From Candidatus Uhrbacteria bacterium (GTDB lineage Bacteria; Patescibacteriota; Patescibacteriia; UBA9934; GWF2-40-263): a DNA stretch of 12,924 bases. A program made the position numbers and the translations under genes. This document shows positions 7,337-12,903 of this stretch, one piece after another (the first letter of the stretch is position 1; each line of letters begins with the position of its first letter). The DNA lies in NCBI GenBank assembly GCA_903831335.1, contig CAIKXH010000101.1, positions 1 through 12,924 of the forward strand, read 5' to 3'. The notes under the pieces are model-generated. The model was not told the origin of the DNA and did not search any database. It saw nothing but the letters and a program-made list of their open reading frames with translations.

Positions 7337-7430
7337 TGTCATTGCGAGGAGGAGTCATCGACGACGAAGCAATCTTACGCTTCGGAAAGATTGCTTCGCC
7401 CCGACTGAAACGTTGGGGCTCGCAATGACA
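7337..7430. repeat. REP-type palindromic element, cloverleaf-like
   Basis: The outer inverted repeat TGTCATTGCGAG (7337-7348) / CTCGCAATGACA (7419-7430) is perfect over 12 bp. A second perfect 12-bp repeat lies inside: CGAAGCAATCTT (7365-7376) / AAGATTGCTTCG (7387-7398). A third stem, CCCCGAC (7399-7405) / GTTGGGG (7412-7418), has one G-T wobble. Together they form a branched fold. The CATTGCGAG...GAAGCAATC pattern is a repeat I recognise from many unrelated bacterial genomes, usually attributed to REP-like elements. It lies in the lepA-recJ spacer and may also protect or terminate the lepA transcript. Confidence 0.8.
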
Positions 7431-7439
7431 AGAAAACAT

Positions 7440-7535
7440 ATGAAACAAAAAAAATACATGCGTCTTTTTTGGTCAGTCATTTCAACAGTTGTTATTTTAA
7501 GCATGGTGTTGTCTTCTGTTCTTGTTGGCTTCTAG
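7440..7535 (+). CDS. Small single-span membrane peptide (31 residues), hypothetical
   Basis: An ATG at 7440 opens a 31-residue frame ending in TAG at 7533-7535. The peptide has a positive N-terminus (MKQKKYMR) and then about 23 mostly hydrophobic residues (LFWSVISTVVILSM and on to VLVGF), which fits one membrane helix with its N-terminus inside the cell. The stop codon ends 1 base before the recJ ATG at 7537, so the two could be translationally coupled. A longer TTG-start reading of recJ from 7522 would overlap it. No Shine-Dalgarno site is seen. An alternative start is M7 at 7458. The composition and tight fit to recJ argue for a real gene, but the length is too short for certainty. Confidence 0.6.
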   Translation: MKQKKYMRLFWSVISTVVILSMVLSSVLVGF

Positions 7536-7536
7536 C

Positions 7537-9297
7537 ATGTTGAAGCATTGGGCGGTATCCCCGCAAGCACCAGAACTATTTTTTGCACAATTTCCGGAAT
7601 TTCATCCGGTGCTTTTGCAGTTGCTTCACAATCGTGGAATCAAAACACAAGAACAAATGGATGCGTATCTTGATCCAGATTGGGGAAGAGATGTTTGTTC
7701 TCCAACATTATTTCGACAAATGCCTGAGGCGGTTGCACGCGTGTTTGCCGCATTTGAGCGCGGTGAGCAAATTACGGTTCATGGAGATTATGATGCGGAC
7801 GGCGTTTGTGGATCCACTCTTTTGATTTCGTCCTTAAGAGAAATTGCTCGCGCATTGAATTTCGACGCAACAAAAATTGATTACTATATTCCTCATCGCG
7901 AACTCGAAGGGTATGGATTATCACCAGAGACGGTCGAGCAGTTCTCCGGCGGAGCCGGATCCGGCTCTGCCGGAAAGGACAAAACAAAACTTCTGATTAC
8001 TGTCGATTGTGGGATTTCGAACAAGCCAGCGATCGATCTTGCAAAGTCATACGGAATAGACACGATTGTTTGCGATCATCACACCATGCCAAAGGAATTG
8101 CCAGAGTCTGCAATTCTGATTCATCCACTCGTGCCAGGAGAAACATTTCCAAATAAATTTTTGTGCGGAACAGGTGTTGCGTTTAAGCTCGCATGCGCTC
8201 TGTACGACGAGGCTCGAACTCGCGGTGCGGCATTTCCACCAGGCCAAGAAAAATGGCTTCTCGATCTTGTCGCGATTGCGACGGTTACTGACATGGTTCC
8301 GATCACAGGCGAGAATCGTGTTCTTGAGACGTTCGGGTTATTGGTGTTGAACAAAACAAAAAGACCAGGACTCCGTGCACTGATCGAGATTGCTGGAGGA
8401 AAGTTGGGTGAGTTGAATACAACATCGATTGGATTTCAGATTGGACCTCGCTTGAATGCAGCGGGGCGCATGAAACATGCGTATGATGCGCTCGAGCTCA
8501 TGATCGAAGAAGATGAAACTGTTGCGATGACAAAAGCCATGCACCTTCAGGAAACAAATAAGGCAAGACAAGCAAGATCCGATGAAATGTATAAAGAGGC
8601 AAAGAAGCAACTCACTGAAACACCAACGGATTGTATTATCCTTGCGCAAGACGGATGGCAAGCTGGGCTTGTTGGGCTTGTTGCAGGGAAATTGTTGAAT
8701 GAATTCAATGTACCGGTTTTCATTTTCGGGAAAACTGGCGATCACTACGTCGGCTCTGGTCGAAGTACAGACACCATCGACCTAATGCCAGCACTTCACG
8801 CCGCTGCTGAACATCTAGAAAAATATGGTGGACATCCGCAGGCGTGCGGCCTCTCGATCGCGAGTACAGAAGCATTTGAAGCAGCGACCAAGATCATGCG
8901 CGAGACAATTGTCGCGAGTTTACAGAATGCGGACGCGACACCAATTCTTTCTGTTGATGCTGAAATGAAACTCGAAGATGTTTCTTGGGAGCTCCTCGAA
9001 GGAATAGAAAAATGCAAACCATTCGGCATGGGAAACGCCTCACCGCTTTTCGCGGCCCGATCGGTTACCGTGGTCGGTCTTTCAACGGTCGGCGCAGACG
9101 GAAAACATTTACGTTTGACAGTTCAGTCACCAAACGGAAAAATTCTCAAAATGATCGGTTTCTCATTCGGCTTCCATATCGGATCTCTCCACCTCGGTGA
9201 CGTCATCGACGTCGCGTTCGAAGTTTCTGTGAATGAATGGAATGGGAATCGGGAATTACAGGGGCGTATTGTGGATTTAATCGCAAAACAGATTTGA
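7537..9297 (+). CDS. recJ: Single-stranded-DNA-specific exonuclease RecJ
   Basis: A 586-residue DHH/DHHA1 phosphoesterase of normal RecJ length. The metal-binding residues are present: D84-Y-D86-A-D88-G (motif I), D157 in TVDCGIS (motif II), the C-D180-H181-H182 signature (motif III) and D252 in TVTDMVP (motif IV). The DHHA1 motif GGHPQACGLS is present near residue 430, followed by the OB-fold C-terminal domain. RecJ digests single-stranded DNA 5' to 3' in recombination and repair. The start at ATG 7537 is preferred to TTG 7522, which would lie in the upstream small gene. Residues 137-146 (SGGAGSGSAG) are encoded by a tandem palindrome inserted just before motif II. It is probably expressed with the small membrane peptide. 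Confidence 0.96.
   Translation: MLKHWAVSPQAPELFFAQFPEFHPVLLQLLHNRGIKTQEQMDAYLDPDWGRDVCSPTLFRQMPEAVARVFAAFERGEQITVHGDYDADGVCGSTLLISSLREIARALNFDATKIDYYIPHRELEGYGLSPETVEQFSGGAGSGSAGKDKTKLLITVDCGISNKPAIDLAKSYGIDTIVCDHHTMPKELPESAILIHPLVPGETFPNKFLCGTGVAFKLACALYDEARTRGAAFPPGQEKWLLDLVAIATVTDMVPITGENRVLETFGLLVLNKTKRPGLRALIEIAGGKLGELNTTSIGFQIGPRLNAAGRMKHAYDALELMIEEDETVAMTKAMHLQETNKARQARSDEMYKEAKKQLTETPTDCIILAQDGWQAGLVGLVAGKLLNEFNVPVFIFGKTGDHYVGSGRSTDTIDLMPALHAAAEHLEKYGGHPQACGLSIASTEAFEAATKIMRETIVASLQNADATPILSVDAEMKLEDVSWELLEGIEKCKPFGMGNASPLFAARSVTVVGLSTVGADGKHLRLTVQSPNGKILKMIGFSFGFHIGSLHLGDVIDVAFEVSVNEWNGNRELQGRIVDLIAKQI
7945..7974. repeat. Tandem palindrome inside recJ
   Basis: Two 15-base units, TCCGGCGGAGCCGGA and TCCGGCTCTGCCGGA, lie back to back. 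Each is a 6-bp hairpin with a 3-base loop (TCCGGC-NNN-GCCGGA), and together they form a 30-base palindrome with a single G-T mismatch. The stretch is exactly ten codons in frame and encodes SGGAG-SGSAG. It is far more G+C-rich than its surroundings. It looks like a short palindromic repeat absorbed into the coding frame. Confidence 0.8.
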
Positions 9298-9300
9298 TGG

Positions 9301-9364
9301 TTATTGTTTGAGCTTGTCGAAAACCTATTTTCGTATTTAGTCTCTCGACAAGCTCGAGAAATAT
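9301..9364 (+). repeat. REP-like inverted-repeat element, copy 2 (64 bp)
   Basis: This is the inverted partner of 4879-4939. The arms GAGCTTGTCGA (9310-9320) and TCGACAAGCTC (9345-9355) pair perfectly over 11 bp around a 24-base loop. It lies between recJ and the RNase H gene, starting 3 bases after the recJ stop codon. An open frame from 9304 into the RNase H gene runs through the element but encodes nothing RNase-like. Confidence 0.75.
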
Positions 9365-9381
9365 TTATCCGTAATTTTTAT

Positions 9382-9795
9382 ATGTCTCACAAACACATCA
9401 AAATATTCACAGACGGCGGATCACGCGGAAACCCTGGGCCATCGGCGAGTGCAGCGGTTTTGTATTCGGAAGATGGCGATCTGATCGGCTCTGCATCGTT
9501 GTATCTTGGAAAGACCACAAACAATCAGGCAGAATATACTGCCATCATTATTGGACTTGAGGAAGCAAAAGCCATGGGTGGGGAAACGATTGAGCTTTGT
9601 ATGGATTCAGAACTTGCCGTCAAGCAATTGAAAGGGGAATATAAAGTGAAGAATCCTGAAATTGCGAAACGATTTTTAGAAGTGAAAAATCTCATCACGC
9701 AATTTGATCATGTGAAGATTAAGCATGTTCGTCGTGAACTAAATAAAGCCGCAGATGCACTCGTGAACAAGGTTTTGGATGAACAGAAAACGTGA
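9382..9795 (+). CDS. Ribonuclease HI family protein
   Basis: A 137-residue RNase H-fold nuclease that would cut the RNA strand of RNA-DNA hybrids. The four catalytic acids are in place: D11 in FTDGGSRGNPGP, E51 in NNQAEY, D75 in MDSEL and D125 in NKAADAL. The basic handle region of the E. coli enzyme is absent or short, as in many bacterial and archaeal RnhA-like proteins. The start at 9382 is chosen because MSHKHIKIFTDGGS is the first strand of the fold; a start at 9304 would add 26 residues translated from a repeat element. pilM follows 15 bases downstream. Sequence cannot tell whether it serves replication or general R-loop removal. Confidence 0.92.
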   Translation: MSHKHIKIFTDGGSRGNPGPSASAAVLYSEDGDLIGSASLYLGKTTNNQAEYTAIIIGLEEAKAMGGETIELCMDSELAVKQLKGEYKVKNPEIAKRFLEVKNLITQFDHVKIKHVRRELNKAADALVNKVLDEQKT

Positions 9796-9801
9796 TATAC
9801 T
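9796..9801 (+). promoter_or_regulatory. Possible -10 element for pilM
   Basis: TATACT directly follows the RNase H stop codon and ends 9 bases before the pilM ATG. No convincing -35 hexamer is present. If active, it would give a nearly leaderless pilM transcript and separate pilM from the upstream operon. Confidence 0.4.
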
Positions 9802-9810
9802 AGTTTCACT

Positions 9811-10911
9811 ATGGGAATATTTGGATCATCAAAACCAACAACTTTTCTTGGCGTCGATATCGGCGGAAGTAGTATTAAAGTTGTTGAGCTTGCAAATGAA
9901 AAAGGACGCGCGCGTTTGATGACGTACGGGTATTTGGAATTGCCTCCACAAGAAGCTGGGGATGGATTATTTGATCAACCAAAAAAGGCTGGGGAACTTT
10001 TGGCACAAGTATGTAAAGAAGCAGGGGTAAAAACCACGCAAGCCATGACAGCATTGCAGGCGTCGAGTGTATTCTCGACAATTCTTGCGCTTCCAAAAAC
10101 AAAAGATCCAAAAGCAATTAAACCTTTGATTGATGCCGAACTTGGAAAACTTGCACCGCTTCCTGTTTCAGAAATGATTACATATTCCACCATGATTGAT
10201 GGGGAGAAGGGGAAAGAAGAAGAGAAGAAGAGAAGTAAAGAAGAAGAGGGTGTGAAAAAAGAAAAAGACAAATATACTCGTGTGCTCGTGACAGGGGCTG
10301 CGAAGACCTTTGTTCAAAAGTATATTGAGATTTTTAAAACCGCAAAGTTGAATTTGCAGGCGATTGATACAGAATCATTCGCACTGATTCGTGCACTTAT
10401 CGGAAAAGATCGTGGAGCGATCATGATTTTGGATTTAGGGTCAAAGCGCACAAACTTGTTTATTGTAGAAAAGGGGATTCCATTTGTTTCACGCAGTATC
10501 AATTTGGGTGGAGATACAGTTACAAAGCGCATGGTAGAACAAATGCAATTATCGGAAGGGGATGCCGAGCGCGCAAAAAGAGATCTTGGAATTGCAGGAG
10601 GGAATGGATCTCTTCCAAAAATTTTAGAACCAATCATGCAGCCTATTGTGAATGAAATTCGTTTTGCATTTCAGTTATATGCAAACATGGAACTCACAGA
10701 AATAAAACGTGTAGAAAAGATTATTCTTACCGGTGGTTCTTCACATCTTGCGCACGTCCCAGAATACCTATCGGAAACCCTGAACATGAATGTGTATCGT
10801 GGAGATCCATGGGCTCGCGTTGTGTACCCAAAAGATTTGGCTGTTGTCCTTGAGGAAATCGGACCAAGAATGGCTGTTGCCGTTGGGCTTGCCATGCGTG
10901 AAATGGAATAG
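9811..10911 (+). CDS. pilM: Type IV pilus assembly protein PilM (actin-like ATPase)
   Basis: A 366-residue actin-fold protein. The N-terminus FLGVDIGGSSIKVVEL (12-27) is the PilM phosphate-1 signature; phosphate-2 appears as MILDLGSKRTNLFIV, and the adenosine motif as IILTGGSSHLAHVPEYL, followed by the typical ...V.RGDPW end region. PilM forms cytoplasmic rings under the inner membrane and joins the pilus motor to PilN/PilO. No pilN or pilO gene follows directly, so the cluster is rearranged or those genes are elsewhere. An unusual Lys/Glu-only stretch at about 131-154 (EKGKEEEKKRSKEEEG and on) interrupts the domain; it looks like a surface-loop insertion. The start at 9811 fits the family's MGIFG opening. 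Confidence 0.94.
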   Translation: MGIFGSSKPTTFLGVDIGGSSIKVVELANEKGRARLMTYGYLELPPQEAGDGLFDQPKKAGELLAQVCKEAGVKTTQAMTALQASSVFSTILALPKTKDPKAIKPLIDAELGKLAPLPVSEMITYSTMIDGEKGKEEEKKRSKEEEGVKKEKDKYTRVLVTGAAKTFVQKYIEIFKTAKLNLQAIDTESFALIRALIGKDRGAIMILDLGSKRTNLFIVEKGIPFVSRSINLGGDTVTKRMVEQMQLSEGDAERAKRDLGIAGGNGSLPKILEPIMQPIVNEIRFAFQLYANMELTEIKRVEKIILTGGSSHLAHVPEYLSETLNMNVYRGDPWARVVYPKDLAVVLEEIGPRMAVAVGLAMREME

Positions 10912-10915
10912 AATT

Positions 10916-11022
10916 CAAAGTGAAAGAGTGAAAAAGTGATAGAGTGAATGTGTTGTTTTCTATTTTAAAAATAAATAGCTTTTCGTTCAATCACTCTTCC
11001 GCTCCTTCACTTTATCACTTTG
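10916..11022. repeat. Long imperfect hairpin spacer with 35-base arms
   Basis: The arm at 10916-10950 and the reverse complement of 10988-11022 agree at 27 of 35 positions, and two further pairs are G-T wobbles. The left arm is built of GTGAAAGAGTGAA-like units and the right arm is the pyrimidine counterpart. The 37-base centre holds its own small stem, CTATTT (10960-10965) / AAATAG (10973-10978). It begins 4 bases after the pilM stop and ends 7 bases before the next ATG, filling almost the whole spacer. No terminator T-tract or Shine-Dalgarno site is apparent. It belongs in style with the purine/pyrimidine spacers at 124-225, 4805-4878 and 11417-11515. Confidence 0.7.
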
Positions 11023-11029
11023 TAGCCCT

Positions 11030-11413
11030 ATGCCCCCTAAAAAGAAACCGTCACTTTTGATCGTTGATCCTGATACGCATCTTGCGGATATTTTATCGAA
11101 ACGATTTTCTGCAGAAGGTTGGACAGTTCGTTCTGCAAAAACCGTTGATCAAGCAGAAAAACTTCTTGGAAGGAAACCAAGTGATGTTGTCCTTGTTGAT
11201 CCTTCAAAAGAATTGTCTCCAGAGGAAGTGTTGGTGAAGCTTGTGGATTCAACAGCTTCAGGAGCTAGGGCGCTGATTCTTCATTCAGCAGATTTTACAC
11301 GCAAGACTATTGCCTTGTGGAAGAAGATTGAAGGAAGTACCATGGTTCGTAAGGGAGAACGTTCTCTGTCAGAATTCGTTAAACATATTAGGAAAGTAGC
11401 AAGTAACAAGTAG
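11030..11413 (+). CDS. Divergent stand-alone response-regulator receiver-like protein
   Basis: A 127-residue CheY-like fold without an output domain. The acidic pocket is kept as D13-x-D15 in IVDPDTHLA, the possible phospho-acceptor is D57 in VLVDPSK, the Thr/Ser switch position is S86 in LILHSAD, and the conserved lysine is K108 in MVRKGE. The usual D-x-x-M-P sequence after the acceptor is replaced by D-P-S-K-E-L, and no proline follows the lysine, so the domain has drifted from the canonical form. Phosphorylation is possible but uncertain. Its place between pilM and a pilin-like gene suggests a role in pilus control, as for the PilG/PilH class. No partner kinase is in the window. Confidence 0.78.
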   Translation: MPPKKKPSLLIVDPDTHLADILSKRFSAEGWTVRSAKTVDQAEKLLGRKPSDVVLVDPSKELSPEEVLVKLVDSTASGARALILHSADFTRKTIALWKKIEGSTMVRKGERSLSEFVKHIRKVASNK

Positions 11414-11416
11414 GGG

Positions 11417-11515
11417 GGCGAGTAGCTGGTAGCGAGGTTCTATAAACGTTTCTAGAATCTCTCTTCTCACTTCTCTCTTTTCTACTTTTCTACTTTACTA
11501 CTCTTCTACCTCGCC
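11417..11515. repeat. Purine/pyrimidine hairpin spacer before the pilin-like gene
   Basis: This shares the exact 16-mer AGTAGCTGGTAGCGAG (11421-11436) with 4805-4820. The core AGGTTCTA (11435-11442) / TAGAATCT (11453-11460) forms 8 pairs, one of them G-T, around a tip containing AAACGTTT. The base is closed by GGCGAG-TAG (11417-11425) with CTA-C-CTCGCC (11507-11515). The right half is a long CTAC-rich pyrimidine tract ending 2 bases before the pilin start. No Shine-Dalgarno site is visible, so the hairpin could affect start access. Confidence 0.65.
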
Positions 11516-11517
11516 TT

Positions 11518-12018
11518 ATGGACCAACAAAAATTAACACTTGTAGAAATCTTGGTGGTTGTTGCGATTATTGCGCTTATGGGAACGCTCTCGGCCGTTGC
11601 TGTTGGAGCGGCTCGTTCAAAACAGCGTGATGCAACACGTTTGTCGAATGTGAGACAAATCCAATCTGCGTTGGAAGATTTTTTCAATGAAAACAACACG
11701 TATCCAGAAGGAAGTCTTTTGCCACTCGGAGATTCTACACAAAGTGCGTGTTTGGGAATAACGGGTTTTCGGGCTGATTGTTCAACAGAAACCGCTACCA
11801 TTATCAGAAGTGTTCCTCGAACGTATGAAAGCGGATTGCCTGGAAAGGTTACGTGCGGAAATCCTGCAAGAAAAGCGTTTTGTTATTCAGCACTGAACGA
11901 GGGTGATGCATATGCTATTCAATTTGAGTTAGAAAACGGATTACCAGGAGCTGGATTGCAAAAAGGAGTGAACTGCGCAATCCCTGGAAAAATGGCTGCT
12001 GGTGTGTGCCCACAATAG
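11518..12018 (+). CDS. Type IV pilin / pseudopilin-like protein with non-canonical leader
   Basis: A 166-residue protein with the N-terminal pilin helix: a short leader MDQQK, then LTLVE followed by a hydrophobic segment (about 11-30) and an amphipathic QRDATRLSNVRQIQSALEDF stretch with NNTYPEG, as in GspG/PilA-like pilins. The E5-equivalent is E10. The residue before the usual cleavage site is K5 rather than glycine, and the next is Leu rather than Phe. Prepilin peptidase normally needs that glycine, so processing is doubtful. Six cysteines (78, 88, 113, 122, 153, 164) in the exported part could form disulfides. No upstream in-frame start exists in the pyrimidine tract, so 11518 is the only reasonable start. 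It may be a minor pilin. Confidence 0.85.
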   Translation: MDQQKLTLVEILVVVAIIALMGTLSAVAVGAARSKQRDATRLSNVRQIQSALEDFFNENNTYPEGSLLPLGDSTQSACLGITGFRADCSTETATIIRSVPRTYESGLPGKVTCGNPARKAFCYSALNEGDAYAIQFELENGLPGAGLQKGVNCAIPGKMAAGVCPQ

Positions 12019-12024
12019 AATAGG

Positions 12025-12053
12025 TTGACAAATTCAGAAAAATCATTTATAAA
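12025..12053 (+). promoter_or_regulatory. Near-consensus sigma-70 promoter
   Basis: TTGACA (12025-12030), a 17-base spacer and TATAAA (12048-12053) form the best promoter in the window: a perfect -35 and 5 of 6 bases at -10. It begins 7 bases after the pilin stop. Transcription should start near 12060, at the base of the hairpin 12057-12081, and lead into the HTH gene at 12107. Confidence 0.75.
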
Positions 12054-12056
12054 CAG

Positions 12057-12083
12057 AAAGCTAATCAAGGTGATTAGCTTTTT
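12057..12083 (+). terminator. Stem-loop with T-run, terminator of the pilin gene or 5' hairpin of the HTH transcript
   Basis: An 11-bp perfect stem (12057-12067 with 12071-12081) has a 3-base loop AGG and ends in TTT. From upstream it would work as a terminator for the pilin gene, although the T-run is short. The promoter at 12025-12053 predicts a transcript start near 12060, which would instead make an 8-bp hairpin the very 5' end of the HTH mRNA. Confidence 0.65.
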
Positions 12084-12106
12084 GATTTCTCAAGCAAAAG
12101 GGACAC

Positions 12107-12364
12107 ATGCGACTCAGCGCAGAAAAGTTGCAGGCAGCCATGACCAACAAAGGTCTGAATGAAATCCGTCTTGCCAATCTTCTTCGGGAGAACGGTCTCG
12201 ACGTCAGTCCGAACGTTGTCAAAAAGTGGTGCAGGGCGCTTCAGCCTGCATCTGACAAGATCCTGCTCATGGAGCGGGTTCTCGGTTCCAAGATCACTGA
12301 AGACGAGAAGCCGCGCCGCTCTTTCATTCATCCGACCAACGGACGGCAGTCTGCCGCCGCCTGA
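12107..12364 (+). CDS. Small helix-turn-helix (XRE-like) protein
   Basis: An 85-residue protein. Residues about 6-60 fit a Cro/C1-type HTH: a first helix LSAEKLQAAM, a helix-turn-helix pair NEIRLANLLRENG and SPNVVKKWCRAL, then P.SDKILLMERVLG, as in the last helix of XRE domains. The tail (about 61-85) is polar and basic and probably disordered. It would bind DNA as a dimer, perhaps at its own promoter; the target is unknown. Codon use is unlike the neighbours: all three Asp codons are GAC, Ile is mostly ATC, Leu is CTC/CTG/CTT and the overall G+C is visibly higher. It has its own consensus promoter and terminator and a weak AAGGGA ribosome site 5 bases before the ATG. This points to acquisition by transfer. 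Confidence 0.75.
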   Translation: MRLSAEKLQAAMTNKGLNEIRLANLLRENGLDVSPNVVKKWCRALQPASDKILLMERVLGSKITEDEKPRRSFIHPTNGRQSAAA

Positions 12365-12382
12365 TCTCCCCGCCAAATTCTG

Positions 12383-12405
12383 AACCGATGTCTATCGGTT
12401 TTTTT
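12383..12405 (+). terminator. Intrinsic terminator of the HTH gene
   Basis: AACCGAT (12383-12389) and ATCGGTT (12394-12400) form a perfect 7-bp stem with a 4-base loop, followed by an unbroken run of T to 12405. It lies 18 bases after the stop codon and is a textbook rho-independent terminator. Confidence 0.9.
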
Positions 12406-12446
12406 ATTTATGCTGTGAATAATTTTTTCCGTGTAATGGAATTATA

Positions 12447-12455
12447 TGCTATGCT
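12447..12455 (+). promoter_or_regulatory. Probable extended -10 promoter of the receiver gene
   Basis: TGC-TATGCT (12447-12455) is an extended -10 element. The -35 region is weak, as is common for this promoter type. It lies between the HTH terminator and the receiver gene and would give a leader of about 57 bases before the ATG at 12519. No Shine-Dalgarno site is seen in that leader. Confidence 0.5.
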
Positions 12456-12518
12456 GTAGGGGATGAAATAAATGTTTGGTATTAATCCGGTTTTGGAATT
12501 GTTTGAAACAGATTCTCT

Positions 12519-12899
12519 ATGCCTGCAGCGAAAAAGAATAAAAATATTTTGGTTGTGGAAGATGAAAAGCCCATGGCTAGAGCGTTAGAATTAAAGCTAA
12601 CGCATTTAGGCATGAGTGCGAAAGCTGTTTTTAATGGCCAGGAAGCATTGGATGCCATGGAAAAGGAAAAATTTGATATGGTTCTCCTTGATATCATGAT
12701 GCCTGTGAAAGATGGTTTTGGGGTGTTGGAGGGAATGAAAGAAAAAGGAATCAAAACACCCGTGATCATGCTTTCAAACTTGAGTCAGGCAGAAGATGAA
12801 AAGCGTGCGAAAGCACTCGGGGCGATTGAATTTTTCGTAAAGTCAGACACACCTATTGCAAAAATTGTAGAACATGTTCAAGCTCTTTTAAGCGCATAG
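12519..12899 (+). CDS. Stand-alone CheY-like response-regulator receiver
   Basis: A 126-residue canonical receiver domain with no output domain. The acidic pocket is E14-D15 (VVEDE), the phospho-acceptor is D58 in LLDIMMPVKDG, the switch serine is S86 in IMLSNLS, and the conserved lysine is K108 in FFVKSD. All key residues are intact, so phosphorylation by a histidine kinase is likely. Single-domain receivers act by binding partner proteins, for example pilus motor or adaptor proteins. Its position in the pilus region supports that role, but no kinase or partner is in view. It has its own likely promoter. Compared with the receiver at 11030, this one keeps the D-x-x-M-P signature. Confidence 0.93.
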   Translation: MPAAKKNKNILVVEDEKPMARALELKLTHLGMSAKAVFNGQEALDAMEKEKFDMVLLDIMMPVKDGFGVLEGMKEKGIKTPVIMLSNLSQAEDEKRAKALGAIEFFVKSDTPIAKIVEHVQALLSA

Positions 12900-12903
12900 A
12901 CCT

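Noticed and set aside
7522..7536. TTG start for recJ
   Set aside because: It would lie within the small membrane-peptide gene and adds five non-conserved residues; ATG 7537 follows that gene's stop directly.
9304..9381. Upstream extension of the RNase H gene
   Set aside because: The added residues are translated from the REP-like element copy 2; the RNase H fold starts at 9382.
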